Shown here piece by piece: positions 35,730 to 47,020 of a DNA stretch of 64,000 bases (its first letter is position 1; the number at the start of each line of letters is the position of its first letter). The stretch comes from Phenylobacterium sp. J367 (GTDB lineage Bacteria; Pseudomonadota; Alphaproteobacteria; Caulobacterales; Caulobacteraceae): the NCBI RefSeq assembly GCF_024699985.1, contig NZ_JAJONA010000001.1, positions 930,001-994,000 of the forward strand, in the 5' to 3' direction. The position numbers and the translations under genes are program-made. Under the pieces are notes generated by a model. The model had not been told where the DNA came from, ran no database searches, and saw only the letters and a list, made by a program, of their open reading frames with translations.

Positions 35730-37041
35730 ATGCGGCGGCTCACACCTGCGCTCCTCGGCGCCAGCTACCTGTGCATCTCGCTGACGGTCGGCCTGTCGCT
35801 GTGGCGCAACGGGGGCGGCTGGGGCGCGGGCGTGTCGGCTTTCGTGGCCGCCATCGGCCTGTGCATGGCGCTGCACGGGATCATCGCCCGGCTGATCGAG
35901 AACGCCGCCATCCGCGCGGAGATCGACCAGGTCCGCGAGGCCCACCGCATCCTGATCGACCAAGTAGAGCGGCTCGACGCCAGGGTGACGGAGGTGGCCG
36001 AGACCGCCGCCGCCGACCACGACAAGTCCGACGAGATCATGGACGAGGTCCACCTGCTGGAGGGCCTGATCGAGCGGATGCAGCAGCGGCTGGACGAGCG
36101 CCCGGCCGCCGCGCCCGCGCCGGCGGCGGCTCCGGCCGGCGGCGGCGGGCTCGCCGCGCGTCTCGGCCACAACTCCGAGCACCGCACGGCTGGCCTCTTG
36201 ATGGACACGGTGCGCGACGCGCTCACCGACAACCGCGTGGACCTCTACCTGCAGCCGGTGGTCGGCCTGCCGCAGCGCAAGACGGTCTTCTACGAGAGCT
36301 ATTCGCGGCTGCGCGACGAGAGCGGCCGGGTGCTGATGCCGGCCGAGTACCTGACCGTCGCCGAGCCGGGCGGCATGGTCGCCTCGATCGACAACCTGCT
36401 GCTGTTCCGCTGCGTGCAGATCGTCCGCAGGCTGGCGGCGAAGGACCGGCGGGTGGGCATCTTCTGCAACATCTCGCTGGCCAGCCTCGGCGACGAGAGC
36501 TTCTTCCCGCAGTTCCTCGACCTGCTGAAGGAGAACCGCGACCTGGCCGGCGCCCCTGATCTTCGAGATCGGCCAGGGCGCGTTCGACAGCCGCGGCGCC
36601 ATCGAGGCGCGCAACATGGCCAAGCTCGCCGAGCTCGGCTTCCGCTTCAGCCTCGACAAGGTGGTCGACCTCGACCTCGACCTGCAGGATCTCGCCCGGG
36701 CCGACGTGAAGTTCGTGAAGATCGCCGCCCAGATGCTGCTGGACGAGCTGACCGAGATCGACGGCCGCCTCGTGCTGCGCAGCCTGCCGGACCTGGCGGC
36801 CGAGGACTTCGCCGCGCTCACCCGCCGCTACGGGGTGGAGATCATCGCCGAGAAGGTCGAGGGCGAACGCCAGGTGGTGGACATCCTCGAGCTCGACATC
36901 CGCTACGGCCAGGGCCACCTGTTCGGCGAGCCCCGGGCGATCAAGGACGCGGTGCTGGCCGAAGCCACCCCGCCGGCGCCGGCGCTGCGGCCCAACCTCG
37001 GCCACCCGCTGGCGCGCCGCGTGATCGGCGGGCGGTACTGA
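35730..37041 (+). CDS. tipF: TipF-like EAL domain protein (frame break)
   Basis: About 436 aa. Two N-terminal helices (LLGASYLCISLTVGLSLW, VSAFVAAIGLCMALHGII), a coiled coil (IDQVREAHRILIDQVERLDA) and a C-terminal EAL-type domain (VDLYLQPVVGLPQRKTVFYE, IFCNISLASLG, FRFSLDKVVDLDLDLQDLA, VEIIAEKVEGERQ). This architecture is that of TipF, the c-di-GMP receptor that drives flagellum assembly at the new pole in Caulobacter. The EAL motif is degenerate (ESY), so it is a c-di-GMP binder rather than a hydrolase. One extra C near 36553 splits the frame. Confidence 0.82.
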
Positions 37042-37043
37042 GC

Positions 37044-37227
37044 TCCCTTCCTCCCCTGCGCAGCGGGGGAGGGGGACCGTTCGCCGAGGTCAGCGCGAGC
37101 TGACCGCAGAGCGAATGGTGGAGGGGGCGAACGGCCACGCGAGCGCCCGCCCCCTCCACCATCGGCTTTTCGCTGCGCTCAGCCGACGGTCCCCCTCCCC
37201 CGTTCGCTGCCGCTCACGTGGGAGGAA
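37044..37227. repeat. complex inverted repeat downstream of tipF
   Basis: GCAGCGGGGGAGGGGGACCG...GGTGGAGGGGGCG pairs with CGCCCCCTCCACCATCGGC...CGGTCCCCCTCCCCCG, giving a long imperfect hairpin with side stems. No gene in this 230 bp interval. Confidence 0.7.
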
Positions 37228-37276
37228 AGTGTCTTTCGTGCTTTTCGTGGTTTCCCTCATGGGCTAGCGGGGCGGC

Positions 37277-38143
37277 ATGACGACTGCGCCTGCCTACATC
37301 TCCGGCCTCTCCGAGATCGCCGACCGCTACGACGTCGTGCTCTGCGACATCTGGGGGGTGATCCACAACGGGCGCGAGGCCTTCCCTGCCGCCTGCGACG
37401 CGCTCAGCCGGTTCAACGCCGGCCCGGGCAAGGTCATCCTGATCTCCAATGCGCCCAGGCCGCACGCGCCGATCATCGAGCAGCTCCTGGGCCTGGGCGT
37501 GCCGCGCGAGGCCTTCGCCGAGGTGGCGACCTCGGGCGACGCCACGCGGCCGATCCTCGCCGCCCGGGCGCCTGGGGCCCATGTGGAAGATCGGGCCCGA
37601 CCGCGACTGGCCGCTCTACGACGGCCTGGGGCTCGACCGGGCGGAGCTGGCCGACGCCGCCTTCATCTCGGTGACCGGACCGTTCGACGACGAGACCGAG
37701 GAGCCGGACGACTACCGCGAGCGGTTCGAGGACGCCTGCCGGCGCGGCCTCGACATGATCTGCGCCAACCCGGACATCGTGGTCCAACGGGGCGACAAGC
37801 TGATCTACTGCGGGGGGCGCTGGCCCAGCTCTACGAGGCCATGGGCGGGCGGGTGACCATGGCCGGCAAGCCGCACAGGCCGATCTATGACCTGGCGCTC
37901 GAGAAGGCCGCCGAGCGGCTGGGCCGGCCGGTGGACCGCGCCCGGGTGCTCTGCATCGGCGACGGGCCCGGCACCGACATCCGGGGCGCCAACTCCCACA
38001 AACTCGACTGCCTGTTCATCGCCAACGGCATCCATGGGGCCGAGACGGTCCGCGACGGCGTGCTGCAGCCGCAGATCGTCGAGCACCTGCTGGCCATCGA
38101 GGGCCTGCACGCGGCCTGGGCCATGGCCGACCTTGTGTGGTGA
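37277..38143 (+). CDS. HAD superfamily class IIA hydrolase (two compensating frame breaks)
   Basis: About 288 aa. VVLCDIWGVIHNGREAFPAA is the DxWGVxHNG motif I of the TIGR01459 subgroup and LISNAPRPHAPI is motif II. After one extra base near 37572 the frame reads GPMWKIGPDRDWPLYDGLGL and FISVTGPFDDETEE. After a missing G in GGGGGG at 37811 it returns to YEAMGGRVTMAGKPHRPIYD and LCIGDGPGTDIRGANSHKLD (motif III). Probably a cytoplasmic sugar or nucleotide phosphatase; the substrate is unknown. Confidence 0.85.
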   Translation: MTTAPAYISGLSEIADRYDVVLCDIWGVIHNGREAFPAACDALSRFNAGPGKVILISNAPRPHAPIIEQLLGLGVPREAFAEVATSGDATRPILAARAPGAHVEDRARPRLAALRRPGARPGGAGRRRLHLGDRTVRRRDRGAGRLPRAVRGRLPARPRHDLRQPGHRGPTGRQADLLRGALAQLYEAMGGRVTMAGKPHRPIYDLALEKAAERLGRPVDRARVLCIGDGPGTDIRGANSHKLDCLFIANGIHGAETVRDGVLQPQIVEHLLAIEGLHAAWAMADLVW

Positions 38144-38210
38144 CGCCCCACCCTTCTAGGTAAGGGGGACCTCCAGGCAGGGAGGCAGGGCAACGAGGAG
38201 CGTCTGGCGC

Positions 38211-38636
38211 GTGCAGCAGGGTCTCTATCTGGATGAGCTTTCGGTCGGCCAGAGCGCCGAGCTGACCCATGTGGTGGGCAGCGCCGACATCGAGGCCTTC
38301 GCCGAGGTGAGCCACGACACCAACCCGGTGCACCTGGACGAGGCCTATGCGAAGACCACGACCTTCGGCGGCCGCATCGCGCACGGGATGCTGGGCGCGG
38401 CCTACATCTCGGCGGTGCTGGGGACCAAGCTGCCGGGCCCGGGCGCCATCTACCTCTCGCAGCAGCTCCGCTTCCGTCGGCCGGTGAAAATCGGCGACCC
38501 CGTCTCCGCCATCGTCACGGTGAAGGCGATCGACGAAAAGCGCGGGCACGTGACGCTCACCACCGCCTGCCAGGTGAACGGCAAGACGGTGATCGACGGC
38601 GAGGCCGTCGTGATGGTGGCGCGCAGGGATTCATGA
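38211..38636 (+). CDS. MaoC-like (R)-specific enoyl-CoA hydratase
   Basis: 141 aa hot-dog fold, GTG start. The hydratase-2 motif is AEVSHDTNPVHLDEAYA with catalytic Asp and His, followed by RIAHGMLGAAYISAVLG. Members named PhaJ feed 3-hydroxyacyl-CoA into polyhydroxyalkanoate. The stop overlaps ribF by four bases, so the two are translated together, a common alphaproteobacterial order. Confidence 0.88.
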   Translation: MQQGLYLDELSVGQSAELTHVVGSADIEAFAEVSHDTNPVHLDEAYAKTTTFGGRIAHGMLGAAYISAVLGTKLPGPGAIYLSQQLRFRRPVKIGDPVSAIVTVKAIDEKRGHVTLTTACQVNGKTVIDGEAVVMVARRDS

Positions 38637-39583
38637 GCCGGGTCCGGGTCATCCGCGGCTGGAAGGAGCTGCCGGCCTCCGACAAGGGAGCGGCGGTCGC
38701 CATGGGCAGCTTCGACGGCGTGCACCGCGGCCACCAGAAGGTGATCGAGCTCGCCGCGAAGGCCGCCGGCGAGCTCGGCTGCCCGCTGGGCGTCATCACC
38801 TTCGACCCGCACCCCAGAACCTATTTCCGGCCCGACGAGCCGGCCTTCCGGCTGATGCGCTTCGACCAGCTCGCCCGCGCGCTCGAGGCGCTGGGCGTCG
38901 ACACCGTCTACGTCCTGCCCTGGGACGCCGAGCTGGCCAACATGACCGACCGGGAGTTCGCCGAGACCGTGCTGCACCAGGGCCTGGGCGCGCGGCATGT
39001 GGCGGTGGGATTCGACAACTCCTTCGGCAAGGGCCGGACGGGGACCCCGGACACCATGCGGCAGTACGGCGCCGAATTCGGCTTCGGCGTCTCGGTGGCC
39101 GCGCCGGTGGGCGACGAGGGCGGGGAGAAGTTCTCCTCGACGGAGATCCGCGAGGCCCTGCGCGACGGCCATCCCGAGGTCGCCGCCCGGGTCCTGGGCC
39201 GGCCGTTCGCCATCGAGGGCGTGGTGCAGCGCGGCCGGCAGCTCGGCCGCAAGCTGGGCTTCCCGACCGCCAATGTGCCGCTCCGCGACTATGTGGTCCC
39301 GAGGTTCGGGGTCTATGCGACCCGCACCCGGCTGCAGGACGGCCGCCATGTGCCGGGCGTCGCCAACATCGGCGTCAACCCGACCGTGGACGGGATCACC
39401 ACCCCGCTGCTGGAGGTCTGGCTCTTCGACTTCGACGAGGACCTCTACGACCAGACCATCGAGACCGACCTGATCGCCTTCCTCCGCCCCGAGGAGAAGT
39501 TCCCGAGCCTGGAGGTCATGACGGCGCAGGTGATGAAGGACGCGCAAAAGGCGCGCGACCTGCTGATGCCGGAGTTCGACTAG
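38633..39583 (+). CDS. ribF: bifunctional riboflavin kinase / FAD synthetase
   Basis: 316 aa. The N-terminal nucleotidyltransferase has AVAMGSFDGVHRGHQKVIEL and the ISSTEIR-like FSSTEIREALRDG. The C-terminal kinase has QLGRKLGFPTANVPL and VANIGVNPTVDG. Converts riboflavin to FMN and FAD in the cytoplasm. ATG overlaps the preceding hydratase stop. Confidence 0.96.
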   Translation: MSRVRVIRGWKELPASDKGAAVAMGSFDGVHRGHQKVIELAAKAAGELGCPLGVITFDPHPRTYFRPDEPAFRLMRFDQLARALEALGVDTVYVLPWDAELANMTDREFAETVLHQGLGARHVAVGFDNSFGKGRTGTPDTMRQYGAEFGFGVSVAAPVGDEGGEKFSSTEIREALRDGHPEVAARVLGRPFAIEGVVQRGRQLGRKLGFPTANVPLRDYVVPRFGVYATRTRLQDGRHVPGVANIGVNPTVDGITTPLLEVWLFDFDEDLYDQTIETDLIAFLRPEEKFPSLEVMTAQVMKDAQKARDLLMPEFD

Positions 39584-39589
39584 GCCCTG

Positions 39590-39718
39590 GCCCTCTCCCT
39601 ACCCTCTCCCTCTCGCTTCGCGGGGGAGAGGAGGTGAAGCGTCGGCGTCGCAACTCCACGCCTCCTCCCCGACCCCGGCGAACGCCGGGGGAAGAGAGGG
39701 AGAGGGTAGGGAGAGGGC
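39590..39718. repeat. CCCTCTCCCTACCCTCTCC long inverted repeat
   Basis: Between ribF and ileS, the only copy placed between genes that are certainly in tandem. The loop region is GTGAAGCGTCGGCGTCGCAA. The following 39719-39880 interval holds the ileS leader with no recognisable T-box. Confidence 0.85.
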
Positions 39719-39880
39719 ATTCCAACGGCCGCCCACCTCTGTTACAGCCTGCCCCCGATGACCTCGGTTCGGACGAGCCTGCGAATTTGCCGCCCGGCGT
39801 GACGCCGCCGGACGTTCTCCAGCGCGCGCCGGGTTACTTCCCGCACCCCCTTGATCCCGAGCCAGCCGGATTAGAGTTCT

Positions 39881-42803
39881 ATGGCCGACGACGCCCCTCC
39901 TTCGCGCGACTATCGCGAGACCGTCTTCCCTTCCCGAGACGCCCTTCCCCATGCGCGCGGGTCTGCCGCAGAAGGAGCCGCAGATCCTGGCTCAGTGGGA
40001 GGCGGCCGACCTCTACCACCAGATCCGCGCCGAGCGGCAGCGCGCCGGCGCGCCGCTGTTCGTGCTGCACGACGGGCCGCCCTACGCCAACGGGGCCATC
40101 CACATCGGCCACGCCCTGCAGAAGACCCTGAAGGACTTCGTGGTCCGCTCGCGCTTCCTGCTGGGCTACGACGTCGACTTCGTGCCCGGCTGGGACTGCC
40201 ACGGCCTGCCGATCGAATGGAAGATCGAGGAGGAGCTGCGCGCCAAGGGCCGCCGCAAGGACGAGGTCTCCAAGGCCGAATTCCGCCAGCGCTGCCGCGA
40301 GTACGCCGCCCACTGGATCGAGGTGCAGAAGGCCGGCTTCAAGCGGCTGGGCGTGCTGGGCGACTGGGAGAACCGCTACGCCACGATGGACTTCGGGTCC
40401 GAGGCGGCGATCGTCGCGGAGTTCCACAAGTTCGTGGCCTCGGGCCAGCTCTACCGTGGCAGCAAGCCCGTCATGTGGAGCCCGGTGGAGCGCACGGCGC
40501 TCGCCGACGCCGAGGTCGAGTACCATGACCACGTGTCGCCGACGATCTGGGTGAAGTTCCCGGTGGTCGAGGGCTCGGACGCCGTCCGCCACGCCTCGGT
40601 GGTCATCTGGACGACAACCCCCTGGACGATCCCGGCCAACCGGGCGGTCAGCTACAACCCCGACATCGCCTACGCCGTCTACCAGGTGGACGCCATGGAG
40701 ACGGGGCTGGAGTTCGAGCCCTGGGCCAAGCCCGGCGACCGCTTCGTCCTGGCCGAGAAGCTGGCCGCCGAGGTGATGAAGACCGCCAAGGTCGCCGACT
40801 ACCGGAAGATCGAGAGCGTCGATTGCGAGGGCATGGTGCTGGAGCACCCCCTGGCCGCGCTCGACACCCACTATGGCTTCCAGGTGCCGATGCTGGCCGG
40901 CGACCACGTCACCGACGACGCGGGCACGGGCTTCGTGCACACCGCGCCGGGCCACGGCGCCGACGACTACCTGGTCTGGCTGGCCCACGGGCATCGCGAG
41001 ATCCCGGACACCGTCGATCCGGACGGCGCCTACTACCCGCACGTGCCGCTGTTCGCGGGCCTGAAGGTGCTGGAGACCGAGGGCAAGAAGGCCGGCAAGT
41101 TCGGCCCGGCCAATCCGGCGGTGATCGAGAAGCTGATCGAGGCCGGCCGGCTGCTGGCCCGCGGGCGGATGGAGCACTCCTACCCGCACTCCTGGCGCTC
41201 CAAGGCGCCGGTGATCTTCCGCAACACCCCGCAGTGGTTCATCCGCATGGACGAGCCGGTGCAGACGAAGGAGCTGGGCGGCCGCACCCTGCGCGAGGCC
41301 GCGCTGGAGGCCATCGAGGCCACGGCCTTCTACCCGGCGCAGGGCAAGAACCGCATCCGCGCCATGGTGGAAAGCCGGCCGGACTGGCTGATCAGTCGCC
41401 AGCGCGCCTGGGGCTCGCCGCTCGCCATGTTCGTGGACAAGGAGACCGGCCATCCGCTGCACGACCCCGACGTGGACGCCCGGATCATCGAGGCCATCAA
41501 GGCCGAGGGCGCCGACGCCTGGTTCAACCGGCCGGTGACCGACTTCCTGGGCCGCCACGACCCGGACCGCTACGAAAAGGTCGAGGACATCCTCGACGTC
41601 TGGTTCGACAGCGGCTCGACCCACGCCTTCACCCTGGAGAACCGCCCGCACACGCGCTGGCCGGCCGACCTCTACCTGGAAGGCTCCGACCAGCACCGCG
41701 GCTGGTTCCAGTCGAGCCTGCTGGAGAGTTCCGGCACGCGGGGCCGCGCGCCCTACGACGCCATCCTCACCCATGGCTTCACCATGGACGAGAACGGCGA
41801 GAAGATGTCGAAGTCCAAGGGCAACACCGTCGATCCCGAGGTGGTGATCCGCGAGAGCGGGGCCGAGATCATCCGCCTGTGGGCCGCGATGATCGACTAC
41901 GCCGACGACAGCCGGATCGGGAAGACGATCCTGCAGACCACGTCGGACGCCTACCGCAAGCTGCGCAACACCGTCCGCTACATGCTGGGCGCGCTCGCCG
42001 ACTTCGAGCCGGACGAGGCGGTGGAGCTGGAAGAGATGCCGCCGCTGGAGCGGTTCATCCTGCACCGCCTCTGGGAGCTGGATGGCCAGGTGCGCGCCGC
42101 CTACGAGGGCTACGTCTTCCAGGACGTGATCCGGCCGGTGCTGGACTTCTGCCAGAACGAGCTGTCGGCGCTGTTCTTCGACATCCGGAGGGACAGCCTC
42201 TACTGCGACAAGCCGGACGAACTGCGCCGCCGGGCCGCGCGCACGGTGATGGATGCGGCCTTCGAGCGGATCACCGCCTGGCTGTCGCCCCTGATCCCCT
42301 TCACCATGGAGGAGGCCTGGCTGACCCGGTTCCCCGAGGCCCATTCCAATGCGCTCAGGACCATGCCGACCACGCCGGCCGACTGGCGCAACGACGCCGA
42401 GGCCGCCCGCTGGGCCAAGGTGCAGCAGGTGACCTCGGTGGTCACCGGCGCGCTGGAGGTCGAGCGGCGCGAGAAGCGGATGGGCGCCGCGCTGGAGGCC
42501 GCGCCGAAGGTGCACGTGGCCAACGCCGAGCTGCTGGCCGCCTTCGAGGGGCTGGACGCCGCCGAGGTGTTCCGCACCAGCCAGGCGACGCTGGTCGCGG
42601 ACGAGGGCCCGGCGGACGCCTTCCGCCTGCCGGAGGTCGCCGGCGTGGCGGTGGAGCCGCTGAAGGCCGAGGGCCGCAAGTGCGCGCGGTCCTGGAAGAT
42701 CCTGCCGGAGGTGGGGACCGATCCCCGCTATCCGGACGTCACGCTCCGCGACGCCGAGGCCGTGGCGGCCTGGGACGCGGCGCACGGCAAGGTGGACGCA
42801 TGA
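39881..42803 (+). CDS. ileS: isoleucine--tRNA ligase (frame break near the start)
   Basis: About 973 aa. The N-terminus MADDAPPSRDYRETVF is out of frame by one extra C in TTCCCTTCCC near 39930; the rest continues FPMRAGLPQKEPQILAQW. Signature motifs are GAIHIGHAL (HIGH) and GEKMSKSKGN (KMSKS), with the editing domain between (TTPWTIPANRAV) and GSTHAFTLE in the catalytic core. The C-terminal zinc-finger region reads EGRKCARSWKILPEVG with only one Cys, as in other alphaproteobacteria. Essential; charges tRNA-Ile. Overlaps lspA by 4 bp. Confidence 0.95.
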
Positions 42804-43309
42804 AGCTTCCGAAGCTCGCCGGCCTGGCCTACGGCCTCGCCGCGCTCACGATCGTGCTCGACCAGCTCTCGAAGTACTGGATCCTCGAGATCTTCCAGCT
42901 CCCGGCGCGGGGCTCCGTGCCGGTGGGCGGGCCGCTCGCGCTCACCATGGTCTGGAACCAGGGCGTGAGCTTCGGCCTGCTGCGCGCCGACCAGGACATC
43001 ATGCGCTGGGCGCTGGTGCTGTTCGCCGTCGGCGTCTCGGTCGTGCTGGCGATCTGGGCGCGCAAGGCCGGCCGCCCGCTGCTGGCCGCGGCGCTGGGCC
43101 TGATCATGGGCGGCGCCGTGGGCAACGTCATCGACCGGATCCGCTTCGGCGCGGTGGCCGATTTCATCGACGTCTCGGCCCTCCACTTCCCCTGGATCTT
43201 CAATGTCGCGGACGCGGCCATCAACATCGGCATCGCGCTCCTTCTTCTCGACATGATCCGGGGCGAAAAAGGCCAGACGTCCGCCGATCCGACGAAGGAT
43301 GCGGCCTGA
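42800..43309 (+). CDS. lspA: lipoprotein signal peptidase II
   Basis: 169 aa with four helices. LTIVLDQLSKYWIL, VWNQGVSFGLL, GGAVGNVIDRIRFGAVADFI and IFNVADAAINIGIALLL hold the two catalytic Asp residues (NVIDR, NVADA). Cleaves prolipoproteins after lipid attachment at the inner membrane. ATGA overlap with ileS, the usual ileS-lspA operon. Confidence 0.95.
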   Translation: MKLPKLAGLAYGLAALTIVLDQLSKYWILEIFQLPARGSVPVGGPLALTMVWNQGVSFGLLRADQDIMRWALVLFAVGVSVVLAIWARKAGRPLLAAALGLIMGGAVGNVIDRIRFGAVADFIDVSALHFPWIFNVADAAINIGIALLLLDMIRGEKGQTSADPTKDAA

Positions 43310-43387
43310 AAGCGCGTTGGCGCCCGGGCAGGTCTTGGGTTATCCACGCCATTCGGCCGGGGGCGGCCTTGAGGAGCGTCTGAACCG

Positions 43388-43945
43388 ATGAGCGTCAACC
43401 GAGTGATCGTGGCCACGGCCTTCATGGCTGCGGCGGCGGGCCTGGCGGGCTGCCAGTCCACCTCCAAGGCCCTGGGCATGTCGAAGGTGACCCCGGACGA
43501 GTTCCGCGTCGTGACCAAGGCCCCGCTGGTGGTGCCGCCGGACTATGCGCTGCGCCCGCCGGCGCTGGGCGAGCCGCGCCCGCAGGAGCTGCAGCCGGAG
43601 AGCGCCGCGCGCACCGCCCTGCTCGGGCAGCGCGAGGCCCAGGTCCGTTCCGACGGCGAGAAGCTGCTGGCCGCCAAGGCCGGCGCCGAGAAGGCCGACC
43701 CGCTGATCCGCTACGTGGTCGACGACGAGTTCGGCGACGTGGCCCACAAGGACAAGAGCTTCGCCGACCGGGTGATGTTCTGGAAGGCGCAGGAGCCCAC
43801 CACGGCCACGGCCGGCGCCCAGGACAACACGCCGACCCCGGTGGACGCCCAGTCCGAGGAAGAGCGCGTGAAGTCGCTGACCGGCGGCAAGACCGTGGTC
43901 ATCAACCGCGGCGGCGGCGGCAAGCTGAAGCTGCCGGGGCTTTGA
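43388..43945 (+). CDS. DUF3035 lipoprotein
   Basis: 185 aa with a lipobox in AAAGLAGCQST. Then DEFRVVTKAPLVVPPDYALR and PPALGEPRPQELQPESAAR, the DUF3035 signature in alphaproteobacteria, usually found after lspA. Probably outer-membrane anchored; function unknown. Confidence 0.85.
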   Translation: MSVNRVIVATAFMAAAAGLAGCQSTSKALGMSKVTPDEFRVVTKAPLVVPPDYALRPPALGEPRPQELQPESAARTALLGQREAQVRSDGEKLLAAKAGAEKADPLIRYVVDDEFGDVAHKDKSFADRVMFWKAQEPTTATAGAQDNTPTPVDAQSEEERVKSLTGGKTVVINRGGGGKLKLPGL

Positions 43946-43950
43946 TCTTC

Positions 43951-44090
43951 ATCCCTCCCCTTCAGGGGAGGGCAGGTCGCGTCAGCGACCGGGGTGGGGA
44001 ATTCTCGTCCAGGCTCCGCACCTGGTCGTGACACCCCCACCCGTCCGAGGCTGCGCCTCGTCCTCCCTCCCCTTAAGGGGAGGGATTTTC
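43951..44090. repeat. intergenic CCTCCCCTT palindrome pair
   Basis: CCCTCCCCTTCAGGGGAGGG and CCCTCCCCTTAAGGGGAGGG are two short hairpins about 110 bases apart. Between them are GTCGCGTCAGCGACCGGGGT and a diverged GGTCGTGACACCCCCACCCG mirror. Located between convergent genes; probably terminators. Confidence 0.75.
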
Positions 44091-44093
44091 GTT

Positions 44094-45072
44094 TCAGGGC
44101 TCAGTCTCGGCCACCTCGCCCGGGGTCGTCACCTTCAGGCCCTGGCCGCGCAGGCGGTCGAGGACGCCGCGTTCGGCCAGGGAGCGGTCGCAGCGGCACC
44201 AGGGCGATGGCGTGGCCGGGCTTCGCCAGGGCCGCATTGATCGCCGCCACCGTGTCAGCCTTCATCCGTTCGTCGAACTGGCGGCCGCCCGGCACCGCGA
44301 CCAGGCAGCGTTCGTAGGTGCGTTCGTTCTCCAGGGCGCCCGGGACGTCCGCCGTCGCCCAGGCCCTGGCCGCCTGGAGCGTCACGCCCGGTCCGGCCTC
44401 GGCCTGGGCCAGCACCTCGTCGAAGCAGAGCCGGCCGGTCTCCGGCGAGGTGCGGATGATCGCGCCCAGCAGGGGGCCGATGTCGTAGGTCCTCTCCACG
44501 ACCGGAACATTGGCGCGGCGCGCCAGCAGCTCCACGAGCTTGGCCGGGTCAGTCGTGGTGAGCTCGTGCGCCTCCCGGTAGTCGGCGGCGAGCTGGACGC
44601 CGGCGGCCAGCGCATTGGACGTGGGATAGTGCTTCTTCGGCTGGCCGAGCCGTTCGCGCACCGCCACGAAGCGGGCCCGGGTCGCCGGATCGAGCCGGTC
44701 CTCGAACGGCCCGCCGGAGCGCAGGCGCAGCAGGTTGAGCCCCGCGCCCAGCGCGCCCACGCCCTTCGCCCGGATGTTGGTGAAGGGCAGGATCACGGCG
44801 TTGGCGCCGGCGAGCCGGTTCTCGAAGATCGCCCGGTCCCACTGCATGCGCTTCGGCGCGAGTGAGGGGACGCCCAGGACATGGACCGTGGTGTCGCCGT
44901 CCGAGACCGTCCACCAGGCCGGGCCCGGCAGGCGGCCCACCACCACCAGCTCCTCGACGAGCGCCGCGTCGGGATCGGCCAACGGCGCGGGCGGCGCGGG
45001 CGTCTGCGCCATGGCCGGCGCCGCGATCAGGGCCAGGAGGAGGAGAAGGGCGAGGGGGCGAAACGGACGCAT
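44094..45072 (-). CDS. TraB/GumN family protein (frame break)
   Basis: About 325 aa with a signal peptide ([18 protein letters not shown]). TraB/GumN features include [36 protein letters not shown] and [20 protein letters not shown] then GHAIALVPL. One frame change near 44196 reveals the natural end [18 protein letters not shown] and [11 protein letters not shown] with TGA at 44094. Exported and possibly a metalloprotease-like fold. Function unknown. Confidence 0.8.
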
Positions 45073-45144
45073 GGACTTCAGCCTAGGAGTTCGGGCCCCG
45101 GGCCGGAATCGTCCTATATTGCGGGGCTCCGCGAAAGCCCCGTC

Positions 45145-47004
45145 ATGCCGATCCGCCGCCTGCCCACCGAACTCGTCAACCGCATCGCCGCCGGCGAGGT
45201 GGTGGAGCGTCCGGCGAGCGCGGTGAAGGAGATCGTCGAGAACGCCCTCGACGCCGGCGCCACGCGGATCGAGGTGCAGGCCGACGGCGGCGGGCTGACC
45301 CGCATCCTGGTCGCCGACGACGGCTCGGGGCTCGCGCCCGACCAGCTCCCGCTCGCGGTGGAGCGGCACGCCACGTCGAAGCTCGCCCCCGGCGTGGACG
45401 GCGACTACGACCTGCTGCGCATCCTGACGCTCGGCTTCCGCGGCGAGGCCCTGCCGTCGATCGGCTCGGTGGCGCGGCTGGCGATCACCTCGCGCGCCAA
45501 GGGGTTCGCCGACGCCCACCAGATCCAGGTGGAGGCCGGCGCGGTGGGCCAAGTGGCGCCGGCCGCCTTCCCGGGCCCGCACGGCGCGCGCGTGGAGGTC
45601 CGAGACCTCTTCTACGCCACGCCCGCGCGCCTGAAGTTCATGAAGTCCGAGCGCTCCGAGGCGCTGGCGATCACCGAGGAGCTGAAGCGCCAGGCGATGG
45701 CCCACGAGGCCGTCGGCTTCTCGCTCGACCTCGACGGCCGCCGGACGCTGCGCCTGCCCGCCGAGGCGGCCGGCGACGAGGGGCGGCTCGCGCGGCTGGC
45801 CGCCATCATGGGCCGGGAGTTCTCCGAGAACGCTCTCCTCATCGACCACGAGCGCGAGGGCGTCAGGCTCTCCGGCTATGCGGGCCTGCCGACCTACAAC
45901 CGGGGCAACGCCGCCCACCAGTACCTGTTCGTCAACGGCCGCCCGGTGCGCGACCGGCTGCTGCAGGGGGCCCTGCGCGCCGCCTACGCCGACTTCCTGG
46001 CCCGCGACCGGCATCCGCTGGCGGCGCTCTACATCGACCTCGACCCGACGCAGGTGGACGTCAACGTCCACCCGGCCAAGGCGGAGGTGCGGTTCCGCGA
46101 CCCCGGCGGGGTGCGCGGCCTGATCGTCGGCGGGCTGCGCCACGCGCTCGCCGCCGCCGGCCACCGGGCGTCGACCACCGTCTCGATGGCGGCCCTCGGC
46201 GGCTTCCGGCCGGAGGCGCCGGCCCAGCCGCCGGGCGGGTTCTCGGCCTGGCGGCAGGGGGGCTGGACGCCCTCGCCGCTGGCCGCGGCGGTTCAGGCGA
46301 TCCCGGGCTTGAGCGAGATCTCCGCCCGCGCCGAGCCGCAGTGGGAGCCTTCGGGCGAGCCCGCCAGCTATCCGACGGTCGGCGAGGCCGGCGCCGCGCC
46401 CGCCCCGGTGTTCGACCCCATCGACTATCCGTTGGGCGCGGCCCGGGCCCAGGTGCACGAGACCTACATCGTCGCCCAGACCCGCGACGGGGTGGTGATC
46501 GTCGACCAGCACGCCGCCCACGAGCGGCTGGTCTATGAGCGGATGAAGGTGGAGATGGCGCATGGCGGCGTCGCCCGCCAGGCGCTCCTGCTGCCTGAGG
46601 TGGTGGAGCTCGATCCTGCCGAGGCCGAGCGCATCGCGGCGCGCACCGAGGAACTCGCCGAGATGGGCCTGGTGGTCGAGGCCTTCGGGCCGGGCGCCGT
46701 GCTGGTCCGCGAGGTTCCCGCCCTGCTCGGACAGACCGACGTCCAGGGGCTGGTGCGCGACATCGCCGACGACCTCGCCGAGAACGGCCAGGCTTTGGCG
46801 CTGAAGGAGCGGATGGAGGAGGTCTGCGGGACCATGGCCTGCCACGGCTCGGTGCGGGCGGGACGGCGGCTGAACGCGCCCGAGATGAACGCCCTGCTCC
46901 GCCAGATGGAGGCCACGCCTCACTCCGGCCAGTGCAACCACGGCCGGCCGACCTATGTGGAACTGAAGCTCGCCGACATCGAGCGGCTGTTCGGACGGCG
47001 CTGA
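45145..47004 (+). CDS. mutL: DNA mismatch repair protein MutL
   Basis: 619 aa GHKL ATPase. [20 protein letters not shown] with [36 protein letters not shown] and the dimerisation [13 protein letters not shown]. The C-terminal domain has [15 protein letters not shown] (the DQHA(x)2E(x)4E nuclease motif) and [13 protein letters not shown], so it nicks DNA itself, as expected in bacteria without MutH. A TATATT -10 lies about 35 bases upstream. Divergent from the TraB-like gene. Confidence 0.96.
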   Translation: MPIRRLPTELVNRIAAGEVVERPASAVKEIVENALDAGATRIEVQADGGGLTRILVADDGSGLAPDQLPLAVERHATSKLAPGVDGDYDLLRILTLGFRGEALPSIGSVARLAITSRAKGFADAHQIQVEAGAVGQVAPAAFPGPHGARVEVRDLFYATPARLKFMKSERSEALAITEELKRQAMAHEAVGFSLDLDGRRTLRLPAEAAGDEGRLARLAAIMGREFSENALLIDHEREGVRLSGYAGLPTYNRGNAAHQYLFVNGRPVRDRLLQGALRAAYADFLARDRHPLAALYIDLDPTQVDVNVHPAKAEVRFRDPGGVRGLIVGGLRHALAAAGHRASTTVSMAALGGFRPEAPAQPPGGFSAWRQGGWTPSPLAAAVQAIPGLSEISARAEPQWEPSGEPASYPTVGEAGAAPAPVFDPIDYPLGAARAQVHETYIVAQTRDGVVIVDQHAAHERLVYERMKVEMAHGGVARQALLLPEVVELDPAEAERIAARTEELAEMGLVVEAFGPGAVLVREVPALLGQTDVQGLVRDIADDLAENGQALALKERMEEVCGTMACHGSVRAGRRLNAPEMNALLRQMEATPHSGQCNHGRPTYVELKLADIERLFGRR

Positions 47005-47020
47005 ACAAGCGGCGGCCTAG

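Noticed and set aside
39719..39880. T-box leader for ileS
   Set aside because: No specifier stem or TGGNACC-like T-box sequence found; T-boxes are also not expected in this group.
39879..42785. 968-codon minus-strand frame opposite ileS
   Set aside because: Antisense shadow of a certain essential gene; no motifs.
44101..46941. Very long minus-strand frame opposite mutL joined to the TraB/GumN protein
   Set aside because: Only the part from 45072 down has a signal peptide and family motifs; the upstream part is mutL antisense.
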